A program made the translations under genes and the position numbers. Below, one piece after another: positions 1 through 8,908 of a stretch of 64,000 nt of DNA. The notes below the pieces were generated by a model. The model worked only from the letters and a program-made list of their open reading frames with translations, searched no databases and was not told the DNA's origin. The stretch comes from Nostoc sp. NMS8 (GTDB taxonomy: Bacteria > Cyanobacteriota > Cyanobacteriia > Cyanobacteriales > Nostocaceae): the NCBI RefSeq assembly GCF_017115045.1, contig NZ_JABXKK010000082.1:1-64000 (forward strand), written 5' to 3'. Positions within the stretch are counted from its first letter, which is position 1. Each line of letters opens with the position of its first letter.

Positions 1-39
1 TGACCCCTCACCCCTAAAACATTGGTTTGGCGTTGCTTT

Positions 40-90
40 CCCGCCCTGAAATAAATTTCGGGCTAATAGCTCAAGTCCGTTGAAACGGAC
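40..90. repeat. Half copy of an interspersed palindromic repeat
   Basis: This stretch, containing CGCCCTGAAATAAATTTCGG and GCTAATAGCTCAAGTCCG, matches the reverse complement of the right arm of the repeat at 11648-11774 with only a few differences. It is non-coding and shows a small internal hairpin (GTCCGTTGAAACGGAC). The rest of 1-324 carries no gene I can support, apart from a second repeat at 249-320. Confidence 0.6.
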
Positions 91-248
91 AAAAATCAGA
101 GTAATGAGAAATCATGGGTGTAAATCTCCTATTACAGCAGTTTTCGATCAAACCCGTCACAAAAATAAATCATAAAACAAAGCCCAGTATTGCTTTTATT
201 TGTGGCACGTTTGATTGCAATTCGCTGTAATTCGTCAACAGTCTCATC

Positions 249-320
249 GAATTCGCGGCTATACAAACACTCGTCTGCCTCAGCTGACTAAGGAAAATAA
301 ACCCACAGAGGTGGGTTTGC
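249..320. repeat. Degenerate interspersed repeat (same family as 12653-12770)
   Basis: The order of elements (ATTCGCGGCTATACAAAC, a short hairpin arm, then AAACCCAC..GTGGGTTT) parallels the better-preserved copy at 12653-12770. This copy has lost its right end. It lies just downstream of the methyltransferase gene on the minus strand, where its ACCCAC..GTGGGT hairpin could act as a transcription terminator. Confidence 0.5.
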
Positions 321-324
321 CCTT

Positions 325-969
325 TTAACTGCGGTAAGCTATGACGGCATAAAACGGATCTCCTCCAGCAGCACCCAACCACTGTAAGAAATTTGGTAAT
401 GTTGATTTATGAGCTATCACTTCTGCCGTTGTGAAGCCGGGGATTGAGGCGAAGTACTCTTTGACTAATTCCACTCGAACGGTTTCTGAAGCCTCCCGCC
501 AAGCCTGAATCGCCTTTTCAAAAAACATCCGGTTAGAAAAGCTGGTAATTGCGACACCACCGGGTTTCAAGATGCGGTAAATTTCGGAAAATACGGCTTC
601 TGGATATTGCACATACTGCACAGATACGCAGTTGAGAACAGCATCAAAATCTTTATCTGGTAATGGTAGCTGCGGATTGTCGTTAAGATTTTGCACAAAG
701 TAATGATTTAAGCGGGGATTACGTGCCAGTTCTTCGGCGTTGAGTCCATGTCCCTCTATATGGGAAAACGGCATCTCTTCTGGCAGATGAGATACCCAGC
801 TGCTCATCATATCAAAAATGCGAGTGTTGGGTTTCAGGCGATCGCGATATAAATCCGTTAGCTGTTGAATAAATCCTTCATCGACATGGGTGACGAAGCG
901 GGGATAGGCATAGAACAGCTTATCGTCTGTATCGTCTAATTTCAGGCGTTGATTCGGTTTTAACTGCAT
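325..969 (-). CDS. Class I SAM-dependent methyltransferase
   Basis: A 214-residue protein of the Methyltransf_11 type. The SAM-binding first motif is atypical (RIFDMMSSWVSHLPE, about residues 50-64). The acidic loop LPLPDKDFDAVLNCVSVQYV (about 101-120) and the post-motif RILKPGGVAITSF are characteristic of small-molecule methyltransferases. There is no signal peptide or membrane segment, so it should be cytoplasmic. The substrate cannot be told from sequence. The ATG at 969 was chosen because it gives a complete N-terminus of usual length. The gene stands alone, divergent from the glycosyltransferase gene upstream. I am confident of the fold and not of the substrate. Confidence 0.8.
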   Translation of the reverse strand: MQLKPNQRLKLDDTDDKLFYAYPRFVTHVDEGFIQQLTDLYRDRLKPNTRIFDMMSSWVSHLPEEMPFSHIEGHGLNAEELARNPRLNHYFVQNLNDNPQLPLPDKDFDAVLNCVSVQYVQYPEAVFSEIYRILKPGGVAITSFSNRMFFEKAIQAWREASETVRVELVKEYFASIPGFTTAEVIAHKSTLPNFLQWLGAAGGDPFYAVIAYRS

Positions 970-1098
970 AAATCTCTGTTTTGGAGAACTTTTCGGAAAA
1001 TTACAGCAATCTCAGGTATTTTTAAAAAATCACTATGTAAGATATTTTAATAACAGCAGGATATTTAATAATTCAAAATTCAAAATTTAAAATTCAAA

Positions 1099-1204
1099 AC
1101 ATTCAGACGTTCGCGTAGCGTCTCGTCGAGAATAGAAGCGCTTTGCGCGGGTTCCCCGCGTTGTGGCAACTGACGCTCCTCCGTCGCTAACGCTAACGGG
1201 GGAT
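1099..1204. repeat. Interspersed GC-rich palindromic repeat
   Basis: The stretch from GACGTTCGCGTAGCGTCTC to CTAACGCTAACGGGG is built of short palindromes and is much richer in G and C than the AT-rich DNA around it. Elements of this look are scattered through Nostoc-type genomes. It occupies most of the 340-bp gap between the methyltransferase and glycosyltransferase genes. Just before it (1068-1100) is a run of near-identical AAAATTCAAAATTTAAAATTC units, another common cyanobacterial filler. Confidence 0.6.
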
Positions 1205-1308
1205 TTAAACTCCTACTAAGACTGATACTACATATAAATGTAGGGGTCTTAAACCCTTGATTTGACGATAACCGAGTCTAAATAGCAGCATTCAATTTTA
1301 TCAATTCA

Positions 1309-2967
1309 ATGTTCTATAAACTACACTTCTTGCAGTATCTTTGGCGACAAATCTGCCTAGTCAGATTATTACCCTATTTGAGTTTGTCCGCTTGGATACT
1401 GCCCTTATTATTATTTACTTCTGGTAACAATAGTCTTATGGCACATGATGAAGCACTTTACGCATCGCGTGCCCGTCTGATGTTTGACTCTGGTAATTGG
1501 ATGACTCCTTGGGAAAATGCACATCATAAAACCCCTGGCCCTTATTGGTTAATTGCCAGTTTCTACAAGCTGTTTGGGATGAGTGATACTAGTGCGCGTA
1601 TTCCTAGTATGATCGCTGGCATTTTTAGCTTATGGCTGGTGTATGAAATTAGCAGAATTATGCTAGGCAAAAAAATAGCTTGGTTAGCTGCTGCAATTTT
1701 AAGTGTGGAATTTCTCTGGTTACAATACTGTCGTTTAAGCACACCTGATGTACCAATGATTTTCTTGGTACTTTTAGCTATTTATTCTTTAATAAAAACG
1801 GAATTATACCCTAAATATCGATATCTTTGGAGTTTTATCGCTGGCTTTAGTTTAGGTTTAGGCTTCTTAGTCAGAAGCTTTATGATTTTTTTACCAATTA
1901 TAGCTTTATTCCCTTATTTAATTTGGGAACATCACCGTCATCGTCATCTTGCTAACCCAATTTTATATCTAGGCTTTTTAGTAGGTTTAATCCCTACCTT
2001 TGTTTGGCTGTGGTTAAGCTGGCTACACTACGGCAATAATAGTTTTGAGGAGTTACTTAAATTTGTTGTACAGCTAGGTTCTGATGACTCTTATAATCAC
2101 GGGCCACTGTTTTATGTATGGAATATTCTTTTCAAAGCATTTCCCTGGGCTTTTTTTGGAATTTTAGGTTTCTTTTTGACTCTCCATCGTCCGATTAATC
2201 GTTACCAGTTAATATTAGTTGGTTTTCCACTTACGCTATTTGTAGAACTTAGTCTTTTTAACACTCGTTACCCTCACTATGGTCTTTGTCTTTATCCTTT
2301 TATAGCTTTGTTTGCATCTGTAGGATTAAGCTGGTTAGGCAACATTTACCAGACAGAGATTTATTCAGAATTTCCTCTTCAAAAAAGCAAAAATAAGATA
2401 TTAAAGCTTTTTGCAAAGAATAATCTTCCTCGAAATCTCAGCTATGGCTTTGGTGGATTCGGTGTTTTACTTGTAATAGCAAGTACTATTATTCTAACTT
2501 GGGGTAGTTCTGATATCCACAAGTATGCAGCTATTGGCTTGGCTATGGGGTTGGGTTGGTTAATTTTACCTGTAGTCTGGATTAGTCGTTACCACTTTGG
2601 TAAAAAGTTTCTCACCGCACGTTATTGGATTGCAGGATGGTTAATTCCCTGTTGGTTGGCTTTGGCGACGATGGGTAGCATTGGGATGTTAAGTGACTAT
2701 AACCCTGTTTTGAAAACTTTTTTACAACAAAGTGCGATCGCCTCTATTGTCCAATCTCATCCTACCTACTATGTGCAAATAGACCAGAAAACCCAAGTAC
2801 TGTTTGAGTTCTATCTTCCTATTCCTGCCAAACAAGTAGCCTCTATTTCCCAAATACCAGCTTTGAGCTATGCTTGGATATATACTGAGCAGTCCCCTAA
2901 ATTGTCTCGGCCTCACCGCATTATCAGTACAGTTAAAGAGTATCAGTTAATTCAATTTCTTTCCTAA
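1309..2967 (+). CDS. GT39/ArnT-type membrane glycosyltransferase
   Basis: A 552-residue integral membrane protein with about a dozen hydrophobic segments. It looks like the PMT/ArnT (GT39/GT83, GT-C fold) family, which transfers sugars from polyprenyl-phosphate donors onto lipids or proteins on the outer face of the inner membrane. The acidic pair D47-E48 sits in the first periplasmic loop (AHDEALYA), where the family's catalytic acid is found, followed by KTPGPYWL and the STPDVPM loop. The C-terminal region after about residue 455 is a soluble periplasmic part. The usual family length is 500-580. The start is the only sensible ATG before the first membrane segment. The acceptor is unknown. 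It is followed after 74 bp by a MarR regulator, but nothing links the two functionally. Confidence 0.85.
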   Translation: MFYKLHFLQYLWRQICLVRLLPYLSLSAWILPLLLFTSGNNSLMAHDEALYASRARLMFDSGNWMTPWENAHHKTPGPYWLIASFYKLFGMSDTSARIPSMIAGIFSLWLVYEISRIMLGKKIAWLAAAILSVEFLWLQYCRLSTPDVPMIFLVLLAIYSLIKTELYPKYRYLWSFIAGFSLGLGFLVRSFMIFLPIIALFPYLIWEHHRHRHLANPILYLGFLVGLIPTFVWLWLSWLHYGNNSFEELLKFVVQLGSDDSYNHGPLFYVWNILFKAFPWAFFGILGFFLTLHRPINRYQLILVGFPLTLFVELSLFNTRYPHYGLCLYPFIALFASVGLSWLGNIYQTEIYSEFPLQKSKNKILKLFAKNNLPRNLSYGFGGFGVLLVIASTIILTWGSSDIHKYAAIGLAMGLGWLILPVVWISRYHFGKKFLTARYWIAGWLIPCWLALATMGSIGMLSDYNPVLKTFLQQSAIASIVQSHPTYYVQIDQKTQVLFEFYLPIPAKQVASISQIPALSYAWIYTEQSPKLSRPHRIISTVKEYQLIQFLS

Positions 2968-3015
2968 GATAGATGCAATGCATCTATTGCTAAAAAAGAC
3001 TAATTTAGTTATAAT

Positions 3016-3032
3016 AGTACGTACACTAAGTA
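3016..3032. promoter_or_regulatory. Putative MarR operator, copy 1 (upstream of marR)
   Basis: The sequence AGTACGTACACTAAGTA lies 9 bp before the ATG of the MarR gene. It shares the core TACGYAYWCTAA with two sites upstream of the HlyD gene (3569-3585 and 3607-3623). The arms TAGT..ACTA form an imperfect inverted repeat, as expected for a dimeric winged-helix repressor. The regulator call is inference. Confidence 0.5.
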
Positions 3033-3041
3033 TTTTACTAA

Positions 3042-3509
3042 ATGGTTTCTACATCTAATCACTCCCCAACTTTAGAGTCGTGGCAGCATAATCTGGCACC
3101 ATACAACTTGGGCTATAGAATCAAATTAGTCTCACAACTGCTCAGTCGCAAGTTTACTGAGAGGTTAGAACCGTTTGGATTGACGCCATTTCATTGGCTG
3201 GTATTGTGCTGTCTTTGGCAAGAAGATGGTTTACCTACTTCTAGTATTGGGGATAAACTCAAACAAGTGGGAGGCACTTTAACAGGCGTACTAGATCGGA
3301 TGGAAGAACGCGGTTTGGTGCGTCGAGAACGCGACACCCACGATCGCCGCATCTGGCGAATCTGGCTCACGGATGCAGGTAAGGAACTAGAAGCTGTGTT
3401 ACCGCCAATCGCCGCAGCTGTGCGTGATGAAGCGATGGAAGGTATTTCTTTTGCTGACCGGGAACTGTTTTCTCAAATGTTGAATCGGGCGATCGCTAAC
3501 CTCTCCTAA
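3042..3509 (+). CDS. MarR-family transcriptional regulator
   Basis: A 155-residue winged-helix regulator of the MarR/EmrR type. The recognition helix region (SSIGDKLKQVGGTLTGVLDRMEERGLV, about residues 66-92) and the wing RERDTHDRRIWRIWLTDAG are typical, including the conserved DxRxxxxxLT pattern. MarR proteins are ligand-responsive dimeric repressors that often control adjacent efflux genes. Here the next gene, 159 bp downstream, is an HlyD/EmrA-type adaptor, and near-identical putative operators precede both genes. Autoregulation together with control of the adaptor is therefore likely. The start ATG directly follows the putative operator. Family confidence is high; the ligand is unknown. 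Confidence 0.92.
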   Translation: MVSTSNHSPTLESWQHNLAPYNLGYRIKLVSQLLSRKFTERLEPFGLTPFHWLVLCCLWQEDGLPTSSIGDKLKQVGGTLTGVLDRMEERGLVRRERDTHDRRIWRIWLTDAGKELEAVLPPIAAAVRDEAMEGISFADRELFSQMLNRAIANLS

Positions 3510-3568
3510 AGATGATCCCACAATCACCCGGTCGGGTGAGGCAGTGTAAACATTTATTTTGAGATAAT

Positions 3569-3585
3569 ATTACGCATACTAAGGA
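3569..3585. promoter_or_regulatory. Putative MarR operator, copy 2 (upstream of hlyD)
   Basis: The sequence ATTACGCATACTAAGGA, about 85 bp upstream of the HlyD start, shares the core TACGYAYWCTAA with copies 1 and 3. It is spaced 38 bp, start to start, from copy 3. Confidence 0.5.
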
Positions 3586-3606
3586 AATAAGTTTTTTTCA
3601 GGAAAT

Positions 3607-3623
3607 AGTACGCATTCTAAATA
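3607..3623. promoter_or_regulatory. Putative MarR operator, copy 3 (upstream of hlyD)
   Basis: The sequence AGTACGCATTCTAAATA is the third member of the set. With its flanking T it reads TAG-N8-CTA, an imperfect palindrome. It lies 46 bp before the HlyD ATG, so a bound repressor would overlap or follow the promoter. Confidence 0.5.
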
Positions 3624-3668
3624 AACGATTATCAATCAAATTATCGAACGAGAAGGGAGTTAAGAATC

Positions 3669-5135
3669 ATGGGTACTAATACTTTGAACGGACGCAACGG
3701 ACACAAAACCCCAATTTTAGAAAAAGAAGTGATTCCTGATTCAGAGATTTTAGAAACTGTTACCGCAGAGACATCTGCAACAGCAGAAGCACCTGTTGTA
3801 ACTCCTGAGATCGAAAAAGAAGTTCCAGCGAAGCGCAAAAGACCGACTGGTTTAATTTTGGCAGGATTAGGCGTGGGTGCGATCGCCGCAGGTGCTTTTG
3901 GTTATCACTACTGGCAATATGCCTCCACCCATCAAGAAACAGATAACGCCACCGTTGCGGGAAACATTCACCAAATTAGTAGCCGCATTCCTGGAACTGT
4001 AAGTCAGGTGCTAGTGAATGATAACCAACTCGTGCAACCGGGACAATTGTTAGTGGAGTTAGATCCACGGGACTATCAAAGTCAGGTACAACAAGCACAA
4101 GCCGCCCTAGAAAATGCTCGTGGTCAGGCAGAAGCGGCTCAAGCAAATATTGCTTTAACTTCACAAACCACTACTGGTAAGACAACTCAAGCGCAAGGTG
4201 ATGTCAGTGGTGCAGTAGCAGCAATTTCCACAGCCCAAGCAGCAGTACAAGAAGCCCAAGCAGGAATACCAGCAGCACAAGCTGAAGTCAGACTAGCCCA
4301 AGCGGGGATTCCTGCCGCCCAAGCGCAGGTAGCGCAAGCAAATGCGAATTTGGAAAATGCCCAAGCAGATTACAATCGTTACAACCAGTTGTATCAATCA
4401 GGTGCGATCGCTCGTCAGCAATTGGATACAGCCAAGGCCGCTTATAATGTAGCGACGGCACAGAAAAACGCTGCAATTCAAGGAGTAGAACAAGCCCAAG
4501 CTAAATTAGCCTCCGCGAAAGTTGGTGTTGCCAAAGCCCAGTCTCAATTAGCGCAGGCGCAAGAGAATGTTACTAACGCCCAAGCTAAATTGGCAGCATC
4601 CAAGGGAGGATTGCAACAAGCTACCGCAGGCGGACAAGATACAACAGTGAAACGTAGTCAATACGAAGCGGCAAAAGCGGCGATCGCGCAATCAGAGGCA
4701 TCGCTTAAAGATGCACAGTTGCAACTATCCTACGCCAATGTTACCGCCCCCAGTGCCGGACGCATCGGTAGGAAAAACGTGGAAGTTGGCAACCGAATTG
4801 CGGCGGGAACACCATTAATGGCGATCGTGGATAACAACTATTGGGTAGTTGCGAACTTCAAAGAAACTCAATTAGAAAAGATGCGTCCAGGAGAGGCAGT
4901 AGAAATTAAGCTCGATAGTTTCCCTCATCACACCTTTATTGGTCGTGTTGACAGTATTTCGCCAGCTTCCGGCGCTCAGTTTGCTTTATTACCACCGGAT
5001 AATGCTACGGGTAACTTTACTAAAGTTGTCCAACGTATTCCAGTAAAAGTAGTTTTCGACCAAAAGAGTATTCAAGGGTATGAATCACGGATTACTCCGG
5101 GGATGTCTGCGGAAGTTGCTGTAGAAGTCAAGTAA
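3669..5135 (+). CDS. HlyD/EmrA-family membrane fusion protein
   Basis: A 488-residue periplasmic adaptor of multidrug or type I export systems. A cytoplasmic acidic head (about 1-57) precedes a single membrane anchor (about 59-81). A biotinyl-lipoyl half (HQISSRIPGTVSQVLVNDNQLVQPGQLLVELD) comes next, then a long alanine/glutamine-rich coiled-coil hairpin (about 130-340), then the second lipoyl half and beta barrel (VTAPSAGRIGRKNVEVGNRI..). EmrA-type adaptors usually pair with a DHA2 permease (EmrB) encoded next door. None is present here, so the partner must lie elsewhere. A good ribosome site (GAAGGGAG) precedes the ATG. Probably repressed by the upstream MarR protein. Confidence 0.9.
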   Translation: MGTNTLNGRNGHKTPILEKEVIPDSEILETVTAETSATAEAPVVTPEIEKEVPAKRKRPTGLILAGLGVGAIAAGAFGYHYWQYASTHQETDNATVAGNIHQISSRIPGTVSQVLVNDNQLVQPGQLLVELDPRDYQSQVQQAQAALENARGQAEAAQANIALTSQTTTGKTTQAQGDVSGAVAAISTAQAAVQEAQAGIPAAQAEVRLAQAGIPAAQAQVAQANANLENAQADYNRYNQLYQSGAIARQQLDTAKAAYNVATAQKNAAIQGVEQAQAKLASAKVGVAKAQSQLAQAQENVTNAQAKLAASKGGLQQATAGGQDTTVKRSQYEAAKAAIAQSEASLKDAQLQLSYANVTAPSAGRIGRKNVEVGNRIAAGTPLMAIVDNNYWVVANFKETQLEKMRPGEAVEIKLDSFPHHTFIGRVDSISPASGAQFALLPPDNATGNFTKVVQRIPVKVVFDQKSIQGYESRITPGMSAEVAVEVK

Positions 5136-5202
5136 TACCAAATTATACAGAGATGAGCTAGACTGTGGTACAAAGTTAGGCGATCGCCTCGGATGAAAGA
5201 TA

Positions 5203-5267
5203 AGACGCGATGAATCGCCGTCAAGACAAAAGACTGATTATTGTAGATACGGCGATTTATCGCGTCT
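5203..5267. repeat. Interspersed inverted repeat (same family as 54500-54566)
   Basis: AGACGCGATGAATCGCCGTC and GGCGATTTATCGCGTCT form the arms of a hairpin around AGACTGATTATTGTAGA. A nearly identical element lies at 54500-54566, and a shortened perfect palindrome of the same arms at 32337-32360. It occupies the downstream region of the HlyD gene. Confidence 0.75.
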
Positions 5268-5351
5268 TTGAGATTTATGATTTTCATCAAAAAATCTTAA
5301 CCGAACGGTAATGAGCGATCGCTCATTACAGCAGTTTTCATCTATCTAAGC

Positions 5352-5384
5352 TCCGAGGGTCAGTTTCCAACCCTCGGAATTTTT
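5352..5384 (+). terminator. Rho-independent-type terminator hairpin
   Basis: A 9-bp perfect stem (TCCGAGGGT/ACCCTCGGA) with a 9-nt loop is followed by ATTTTT. It lies about 215 bp past the HlyD stop and about 175 bp before the diguanylate cyclase gene, so it would separate the two units. The rest of 5136-5558 holds the repeat at 5203-5267 and otherwise AT-rich DNA with no gene. Confidence 0.6.
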
Positions 5385-5558
5385 GTAAGTATACAAAAAA
5401 TGAATGTATCAAAAATATCAATCTTTGACAAACAACTCTGATAGTATGATAAGTTTTAATAAATTCTTGCTGATATTGATAATTTTCAACCTGGCTTTGG
5501 GCAAAAGACCTTGTAAGTATCTAAATACTCAGGGAATTTGCACAGTGGTTAGGGTGAC

Positions 5559-6749
5559 ATGAACAACAGAGCAAACCAAAGGCATGAAGAACATCATGTA
5601 ATACAATATTTCTCTATATTCAAGCGAGTGTTGATTTTCGTTGCAGAGATGTTTATGTCAAGTAGCCTTGCTGCTAGAGGGGTAATACTGCGGTTGTTGC
5701 AAAATTTCCAGCCTTCCAGATTTTACTGGTTAAGACTCAGACACTCATTTGTGAAAACTCAAGCTGTTCCTCTACCTGATAATGAAGCAGAAAGACTCAA
5801 AGCCCTGGCGGACTACAACATCCTAGATACTCTACCCGAACAAGCATTTGATGATATAACTGCTCTTGCTGCCTACATTTGTAAGACTCCAATTGCTCTA
5901 ATTAGCTTAGTTGATGCCGATCGCCAATGGTTTAAATCTAAGGTTGGACTACAAGGTAGTGAAACACCCAGAGATTGGGCTTTTTGCTCCCATGCCATTC
6001 TTGAACCAAAGGATATATTGGTGATTCCCAACGCCATTAAGGATGATCGCTTTAATAACAATCCCTTAGTCAAAGGTAATCCCAAAATTCGTTTCTATGC
6101 TGGCGCCCCTCTAATTACACCCGATGGTCTTCCCATTGGGACTTTGTGTGTTTTGGATACCACTCCTCATCATCTAAGTTACCAGCAGTTAGATGCACTG
6201 CGCCGCCTAAGTCGTCAAGCGATCGCTCAAATGGAACTCATTCAGGAAGTTCGCAACCGCAAACAAGCGTCCCTGACTGATGAATTAACCGGTCTGCATA
6301 ACCGACGTGGTTTCTTCCTGATGGCTGAACAAGAGTTAAAAATTGCTCACCGGATGAAAGCATTGTGCTGGGTTATCTTCATTGATTTAGATGGACTCAA
6401 ACAGATTAACGACAACCTTGGTCACGATATGGGAGATACCTTAATTATTGATGCGGGTCGATTACTCAAGCAAAGTTTTCGCAGTTCTGATATTGTTGCT
6501 CGCTTGGGTGGAGATGAGTTCATTGTTTTCATCTCCAGCTACTTTAAGGACGCTGATAGTATCCAAGAGTATCTGCAAGCAAATATCGCCAACTTTAATC
6601 AACAACAAAACCGTAATTATGAACTTTCGATGAGTATGGGGATAGAGTGTTACTTACCAGAAAGTGATATGTCACTAGAAGAAGTGATTGCCAGGTCTGA
6701 CAAATTAATGTACGCTCAGAAGCGTCTGAAGCGGCAATCTTTTACATAA
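5559..6749 (+). CDS. GAF-GGDEF protein, predicted diguanylate cyclase
   Basis: A 396-residue protein with an N-terminal stretch of low similarity (about 1-70), a GAF sensor domain (about 90-235; ILDTLPEQAFDDITALAA, GTLCVLDTTP) and a GGDEF domain (about 240-395). The active-site loop RLGGDEF is intact, and DLDGLKQINDNLGHDMGD is the metal- and substrate-binding motif, so c-di-GMP synthesis is expected. No product-inhibition RxxD motif is obvious immediately before GGDEF. The GAF subtype beginning with LPDNEAERLKALADY is common in bacterial two-component proteins. The ATG at 5559 is assumed. Internal ATGs at 5649 or 5655 would remove part of the poorly conserved head without touching the GAF domain. 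Confidence 0.88.
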   Translation: MNNRANQRHEEHHVIQYFSIFKRVLIFVAEMFMSSSLAARGVILRLLQNFQPSRFYWLRLRHSFVKTQAVPLPDNEAERLKALADYNILDTLPEQAFDDITALAAYICKTPIALISLVDADRQWFKSKVGLQGSETPRDWAFCSHAILEPKDILVIPNAIKDDRFNNNPLVKGNPKIRFYAGAPLITPDGLPIGTLCVLDTTPHHLSYQQLDALRRLSRQAIAQMELIQEVRNRKQASLTDELTGLHNRRGFFLMAEQELKIAHRMKALCWVIFIDLDGLKQINDNLGHDMGDTLIIDAGRLLKQSFRSSDIVARLGGDEFIVFISSYFKDADSIQEYLQANIANFNQQQNRNYELSMSMGIECYLPESDMSLEEVIARSDKLMYAQKRLKRQSFT

Positions 6750-6894
6750 TTTATTTCTTGGAAGTCCCTTAGAACTAGACACTAAAGTAAAAAATTAATT
6801 TTTAAGCAGATTCTTTCCCCAATCCACAGTCCCCCATCCCCAATCCCCAGATTAAGATGGAATTTTAAGGCTTAATGACAAAAGGCGATCGCTC

Positions 6895-7656
6895 ATGACT
6901 ACTGAAAATAATCCAGCAGCGATATTGCAACCTACAGCCGTTGTGGATTGGGAACCCCCCATGCCACCTACAGATTTAATATTTGATGATGGTGAACCCT
7001 TGGAATCTAATCGCCACCGGATTGCTATGAATGTCCTCATTCGGTCATTGCAGCAGGCTTGGACTGATCGCAATGATTATTTTACTGGGGGAAATATGTT
7101 TATTTACTATAGCAGTACCCAAGTTCGTAACCGTGACTTTCGGGGGCCAGATTTTTTTGCCGTGTTGAATGTTGAGGGTAATAACTCCAGACAAGGTTGG
7201 GTAGTGTGGGAAGAAAATGGGCGTTATCCTGACGTAATTGTGGAATTAATGTCATCATCAACCGCAGCAATAGACAAAAGTATTAAGAAAAATCTTTACG
7301 AACAAACTTTTCATACCTCAGATTATTTTGTCTATGACCCCTTTGATCTTAATTCTTTGCAGGGATGGCATTTAGACGATAATCAACAATACCAGCCTTT
7401 GACTTCAAATGAGCGCAATTGGCTATGGTGTAGACGTTTAAATTTCTGGTTGGGAACTTGGGAAGGAACCATAGACAGAGAAACGGCGATCTGGTTGCGA
7501 TTTTATGATGTCGCAGGCAATTTAGTTTTGTTACCAGAAGAAGCTGCAAAAGCACGAGAGGAAGAAGCGAAAGCACGGGAGGAAGAAACAAAAGCAAGAG
7601 CCGAACGTTTAGCGGCTAAATTAAGAGAATTAGGTGAGAATCCAGATTTGTTGTGA
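6895..7656 (+). CDS. Uma2-family (DUF820) endonuclease-like protein
   Basis: A 253-residue protein of the Uma2/DUF820 family, which has a restriction-endonuclease-like fold and is hugely expanded in cyanobacteria; the biological role is unsettled. The PD-(D/E)xK elements are visible as FRGPDFFAVLNV, YPDVIVELMSSST and the following lysines in DKSIKKNLYEQ. The C-terminus (about 215-253) is a charged heptad-like run of KAREEE/KARAERLAAKLRELG, the usual coiled-coil tail of the family. The ATG overlaps a HIP1 site (GCGATCGCTCATG). It appears to be a single-gene unit. Confidence 0.88.
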   Translation: MTTENNPAAILQPTAVVDWEPPMPPTDLIFDDGEPLESNRHRIAMNVLIRSLQQAWTDRNDYFTGGNMFIYYSSTQVRNRDFRGPDFFAVLNVEGNNSRQGWVVWEENGRYPDVIVELMSSSTAAIDKSIKKNLYEQTFHTSDYFVYDPFDLNSLQGWHLDDNQQYQPLTSNERNWLWCRRLNFWLGTWEGTIDRETAIWLRFYDVAGNLVLLPEEAAKAREEEAKAREEETKARAERLAAKLRELGENPDLL

Positions 7657-7712
7657 GTAATTTTGTAATTCCGATGAAAAGTACTGTAAATCCTTAGCTG
7701 GAAGCGACCTAA

Positions 7713-8780
7713 CTAATCTTCATGTCCGGTTTTTTCTTGGCAACTCGATCTGAAATCAAAGCCTTGACATTCTGTAGCTTTCAGGAATTGCCTAACTGCA
7801 CCACCAGGCTGACAACTCACTAAAGTTGAACCCACCACAGCCAGTGTAACTACAGTGGCTAGTCCCAGCACAGTCGTTTGTTTTCTCGGTTTGATTGTAC
7901 TGACTAAAGTATCTATCTTGGTGGCAGTACCAACAACTTCAATTGCTTCTTGAAGTGTTTTTAAAGCAACAGATGCCTTGGCATAGCGACGTTTTCGGTT
8001 GCGTTCTACCATTCTCATTAACCACGACCGAAAATGCGGACTGATTTGAGGAACTAATTTTTGGACATTAAAGCGATAGTTATCATCAATTAAATTCCCA
8101 ATGTCAACAGAACGGGTATTGGTAAGTAAGCAAATCAGGGTTGCTCCTAAACTATATAAATCTGATGCCTCAGTCAGGGCATGACCAAACTGTTCCTCTG
8201 GTGGCATAAAACCTGGCGTTCCAGCTACAAAACTGCTCAGGGCTATTTTTGCATCCTGCATTCTCGCTAAACCAAAATCAACTAGGTAAGCATTGAGTTG
8301 TTCATCAACCAAAATATTCTCTGGCTTAATATCCCGATGAATAATTGGAGGAACTTGCTTTTGTAAATCAACCAAAATTTCTAAGATTGACAGAGCAATT
8401 TGCTTGATTTCTTCAGGATGAAAGCTGCGTTTTAAACCCAGAGATGGCGCATTTTTATATTCCTGTACCAGATAAAAAAAACCTGGAATTTCAAAGGAAT
8501 CTATATAACGAGGGATGCGGGAATGATTCAGTTTTTGCAGAATTTCAATTTCGCGCTGATATACTTTCACTCCTGACAAATCAGCACTCGCACGAGTAAA
8601 ACAAAACTCTTTAATCACCACCTGTTGATTAGAGTTGAGGACATTAGCTAGGTAAGTAATACGTCCCGCTTCACTATTGCGTCCTAGCTCGGTGATGACT
8701 TGATAGCCTTGTTTAGAAAAATCTGGATGGTGATTTAAGGGAATTACCCTTTTTTGTCCATTCTGCACACCAAGCTCCAT
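7713..8780 (-). CDS. Membrane-anchored Ser/Thr protein kinase
   Basis: A Hanks-type kinase of 355 residues. The catalytic loop HRDIKPENI (D150 from the chosen start), the DFGLAR motif and the GTPGFMPPEE activation-segment end are all present. The ATP-binding glycine loop is weak (LGRNSEAGR). A single hydrophobic segment (TTVLGLATVVTLAVVGSTLV) near residue 310 anchors the protein and leaves a short Cys-containing tail outside. The ATG at 8780 is preferred over the in-frame GTG at 8792. Targets are unknown. It converges with the Uma2 gene and is followed upstream by the hydrolase gene on the same strand after about 130 bp. Confidence 0.9.
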   Translation of the reverse strand: MELGVQNGQKRVIPLNHHPDFSKQGYQVITELGRNSEAGRITYLANVLNSNQQVVIKEFCFTRASADLSGVKVYQREIEILQKLNHSRIPRYIDSFEIPGFFYLVQEYKNAPSLGLKRSFHPEEIKQIALSILEILVDLQKQVPPIIHRDIKPENILVDEQLNAYLVDFGLARMQDAKIALSSFVAGTPGFMPPEEQFGHALTEASDLYSLGATLICLLTNTRSVDIGNLIDDNYRFNVQKLVPQISPHFRSWLMRMVERNRKRRYAKASVALKTLQEAIEVVGTATKIDTLVSTIKPRKQTTVLGLATVVTLAVVGSTLVSCQPGGAVRQFLKATECQGFDFRSSCQEKTGHED

Positions 8781-8908
8781 TATACACACCACATGAGTTT
8801 GATTTTTTCAAGGTGTAATTAAAAAACTTAGATCCGTTCACCCAGATTGTTAGCCCCATTTTTCTCCTGTTTGGGCTAAGGCACATTGGCAGAAAGGCAA
8901 AATTATCA

